A stretch of DNA of 64,000 nucleotides from Bacteroides sp. M10 (GTDB lineage: Bacteria > Bacteroidota > Bacteroidia > Bacteroidales > Bacteroidaceae), in assembly GCF_014334015.1 (NCBI RefSeq), contig NZ_CP060488.1:633501-697500 (forward strand), given 5' to 3'. The notes below the pieces were generated by a model. That model ran no database searches. It saw nothing but the letters and a program-made list of their open reading frames with translations, and had not been told where the DNA came from. Of this stretch, positions 62,495 to 64,000 are shown in pieces; position 1 is the stretch's first letter, and every line of letters starts with the position of its first letter. A program made the position numbers and the translations under genes.

Positions 62495-63310
62495 TTATTG
62501 TAATCTAAACATTACCGGAACGGTGAACTTCACACGTACCGCTTTTCCATTCTGCTTACCAGGGAGCCATTTCGGCATACTTTTTACCACACGAACAGCT
62601 TCCTTATCCAGATAAGGGTCTACACCACGAGCCACATGCACGTCAGAAATAGAACCATCACGTTCTACAACGAACTGTATAATAACGCGACCTTGTGTTC
62701 CATTCTCCTGTGCAATAGTCGGATATTTGATATTCTTACCCAAGTAAGCCATCAATTCCTGTTGACCACCGGGGAAAGTCGGCATCTGTTCTACCATATC
62801 AAAAACCTTTTCCGGTTCCGGTGCAGCCTGTGTTACCACCTGCTTAAGGTCTGCGATATCTTTACCGTTAGCCTCGTCATTACCTTTTACGTCGGCAATA
62901 GAGATGGATACTTTGGTAGCATTCAAATCTTCCTGGCTCTTGATTTCATTGTCTTCATGCACCTCTTCATCTTTCTTGATGACAGGAGCTGTAAACTTGA
63001 TAGAACTCTTCAATGCAGGGGGAGGAGGTGCAACCGGTTCTACGCGTTTCATCTCTTCCTGTTTGATTTCAGGTTCTTCCAATTTTGACAGAGTAGTTAC
63101 TTCTGTCATCACTTCTTTCTGCTCCGGAGTTGCCAACTTAAGCAGTGTAGGGATACTAAATCCAACCGCTGCTATGACCACTACAATCAACATAGCGACA
63201 TTATGTCGTTTTGTTGAATTGGCACGCATTCTATATGCGCCGTATGCTTGGTTTTTGCCTTCAAAAATCAGTTGACACCATTCCGAAGAAGCTAAATCTA
63301 ATTTTGCCAT
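62495..63310 (-). CDS. Energy transducer TonB
   Basis: Links proton-motive force to outer-membrane transporters. 271 residues: a cytoplasmic start of about 37 residues (LDLASSEWCQLIFEGKNQAY), one membrane helix (about 38-58), and a Glu/Pro/Lys-rich periplasmic spacer with VEPVAPPPPALK. The C-terminal domain (about 170-271) reads MPTFPGGQQELMAYLGKNIK, GRVIIQFVVERDGSISDVHV and VRVKFTVPVMFRL. The long cytoplasmic head is normal for Bacteroidota TonB. Preceded by exbD (26 bp). Confidence 0.95.
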   Translation of the reverse strand: MAKLDLASSEWCQLIFEGKNQAYGAYRMRANSTKRHNVAMLIVVVIAAVGFSIPTLLKLATPEQKEVMTEVTTLSKLEEPEIKQEEMKRVEPVAPPPPALKSSIKFTAPVIKKDEEVHEDNEIKSQEDLNATKVSISIADVKGNDEANGKDIADLKQVVTQAAPEPEKVFDMVEQMPTFPGGQQELMAYLGKNIKYPTIAQENGTQGRVIIQFVVERDGSISDVHVARGVDPYLDKEAVRVVKSMPKWLPGKQNGKAVRVKFTVPVMFRLQ

Positions 63311-63336
63311 TTTACTTTTCTTTTTTAGGTGTTACA

Positions 63337-63990
63337 TCAATTATCGGCCAAGTTTTGTGACAATTCACCTTTCGCATCATAATTCTTAATCAAGAATTCA
63401 TCAGCTTCAGCGATATCTGTTATCACATATTTACCAATATTACATATCTGCATTTCGTCCAGCGCGTCAATCAGATTCATATAAGAAGCATCATCAGTAG
63501 CTTTGATAATTACGGTCGGTGTATCCTTTCCGCTCTTTATCTCAGAAACCTGCTTCTTAAATTCGTCATCCGTGATCTTAAGATCAAGTTTTTGCTGCTT
63601 CAATTCTCTTACTTTATTGACAGCAACAGCATTCTTCTGAAGAAGTACGGCACGCAGTCCATCTGCGCCGTAGCTAGTTTCTTTCAACGAGGTATAATCC
63701 TTATAGTTAGGTTCTCCCTCGTAATAATAGAGTTTGTTATCAGCTCCCAGCAATAATGTAATTGCTTGTGAAGCCTTCACCATACTCTTTTGGTTTTCAG
63801 TTATATCTTTGTCATTACTCGGCATGCTTATCTCCATCGTCTGAGGTTTGCTCAGTGTGGTACAAAGCATAAAGAAAGTAATCAGCAACATGTTCATGTC
63901 CACCATCGGTGTAAAGTCCACCCGGACAGTCATTTTCTTTTGCTTGCTCTTTCCTCTTTTTCCGCCGCTCTCTTGTACTTCAGCACTCAT
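63337..63990 (-). CDS. exbD: ExbD-type biopolymer transporter
   Basis: Proton-channel subunit that powers TonB. 217 residues. A basic start (about 1-22, GGKRGKSKQKKMTVRVDFTP) is followed by one membrane helix with the functional Asp in TPMVDMNMLLITFFMLCTT. A larger than usual periplasmic part ends in IIKATDDASYMNLIDALDEM. The extended middle region (about 60-150) is common in Bacteroidota, where two ExbD genes often follow ExbB; the others would lie beyond the right edge of the window. Confidence 0.92.
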   Translation of the reverse strand: MSAEVQESGGKRGKSKQKKMTVRVDFTPMVDMNMLLITFFMLCTTLSKPQTMEISMPSNDKDITENQKSMVKASQAITLLLGADNKLYYYEGEPNYKDYTSLKETSYGADGLRAVLLQKNAVAVNKVRELKQQKLDLKITDDEFKKQVSEIKSGKDTPTVIIKATDDASYMNLIDALDEMQICNIGKYVITDIAEADEFLIKNYDAKGELSQNLADN

Positions 63991-64000
63991 TGTATTTCCT

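Overview
The window is a gene-dense, moderately AT-rich chromosomal segment of a gut Bacteroides-type organism (Bacteroidota). The evidence is SusC/SusD pairs, GH92, GH78, GH27 and GH16 enzymes with lipoprotein signal peptides, -7 boxes of the TAnnTTTG type in front of many genes, almost no Shine-Dalgarno sequences, and a type V pilus-like protein. No phage, insertion sequence, CRISPR array or rRNA was seen. I had no database, so species is not assigned.

Layout. 1-6.8 kb: end of rubredoxin, an orphan membrane histidine kinase with a four-cysteine sensor region, a Ca2+ P-type ATPase, a HAD phosphatase, ribF, a 29-residue membrane peptide and a CPBP protease. 6.8-10.1 kb (minus): SufE, a lipoprotein glutaminyl cyclase, an LD-carboxypeptidase and a GH16 glucanase. 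10.3-12.4 kb: ptb-buk. 12.4-33.6 kb: a polysaccharide utilization locus (PUL) with a divergent Kelch-type membrane regulator, SusC, SusD, a LamG-like lipoprotein, a GH42-like barrel protein, GH92, a GxGYxYP-like protein, GH78, and then a separately promoted second GH92. 33.8-36.6 kb: AAA/PD-(D/E)XK protein, XRE regulator and a small unknown. 36.6-40.4 kb: a probable small RNA and an orphan pilus-like lipoprotein. 40.4-45 kb: pnp, a CXXC-less thioredoxin-fold lipoprotein, greA and a HIT protein. 45-53.3 kb: two transporters and the glutamate-dependent acid-resistance set (gadB, glsA, K+ channel, gadC). 53.5-57 kb: a second four-cysteine kinase, tRNA-Phe, tRNA-Pro and a GH27. 57-60 kb: a GntR-regulated ABC operon. 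60-64 kb: TPR, PstS-like, TonB and ExbD genes.

The most interesting system is the PUL control circuit. The regulator joins a periplasmic jelly-roll/Kelch sensor, one membrane helix, and a cytoplasmic winged helix plus TPR-like region that resembles the DNA-binding and BTAD parts of actinobacterial SARP activators. Its intergenic region carries direct TTAACC-type repeats every 11-12 bp, ending 5 bp before the SusC -7 box, which is the geometry SARP proteins use. About 16 kb away the same promoter region, with a dead 5' fragment of the regulator gene still attached, sits in front of the second GH92. A duplicated operator therefore appears to have recruited a second transcription unit.

The second striking element is an array of four TTCTCA-N6-TGAGAA palindromes spaced exactly 22 bp apart between the transporter operon and gadB. 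Other leads are a terminator-like hairpin in the greA leader, a K+ channel whose filter reads TVGSN, and several large inverted repeats.
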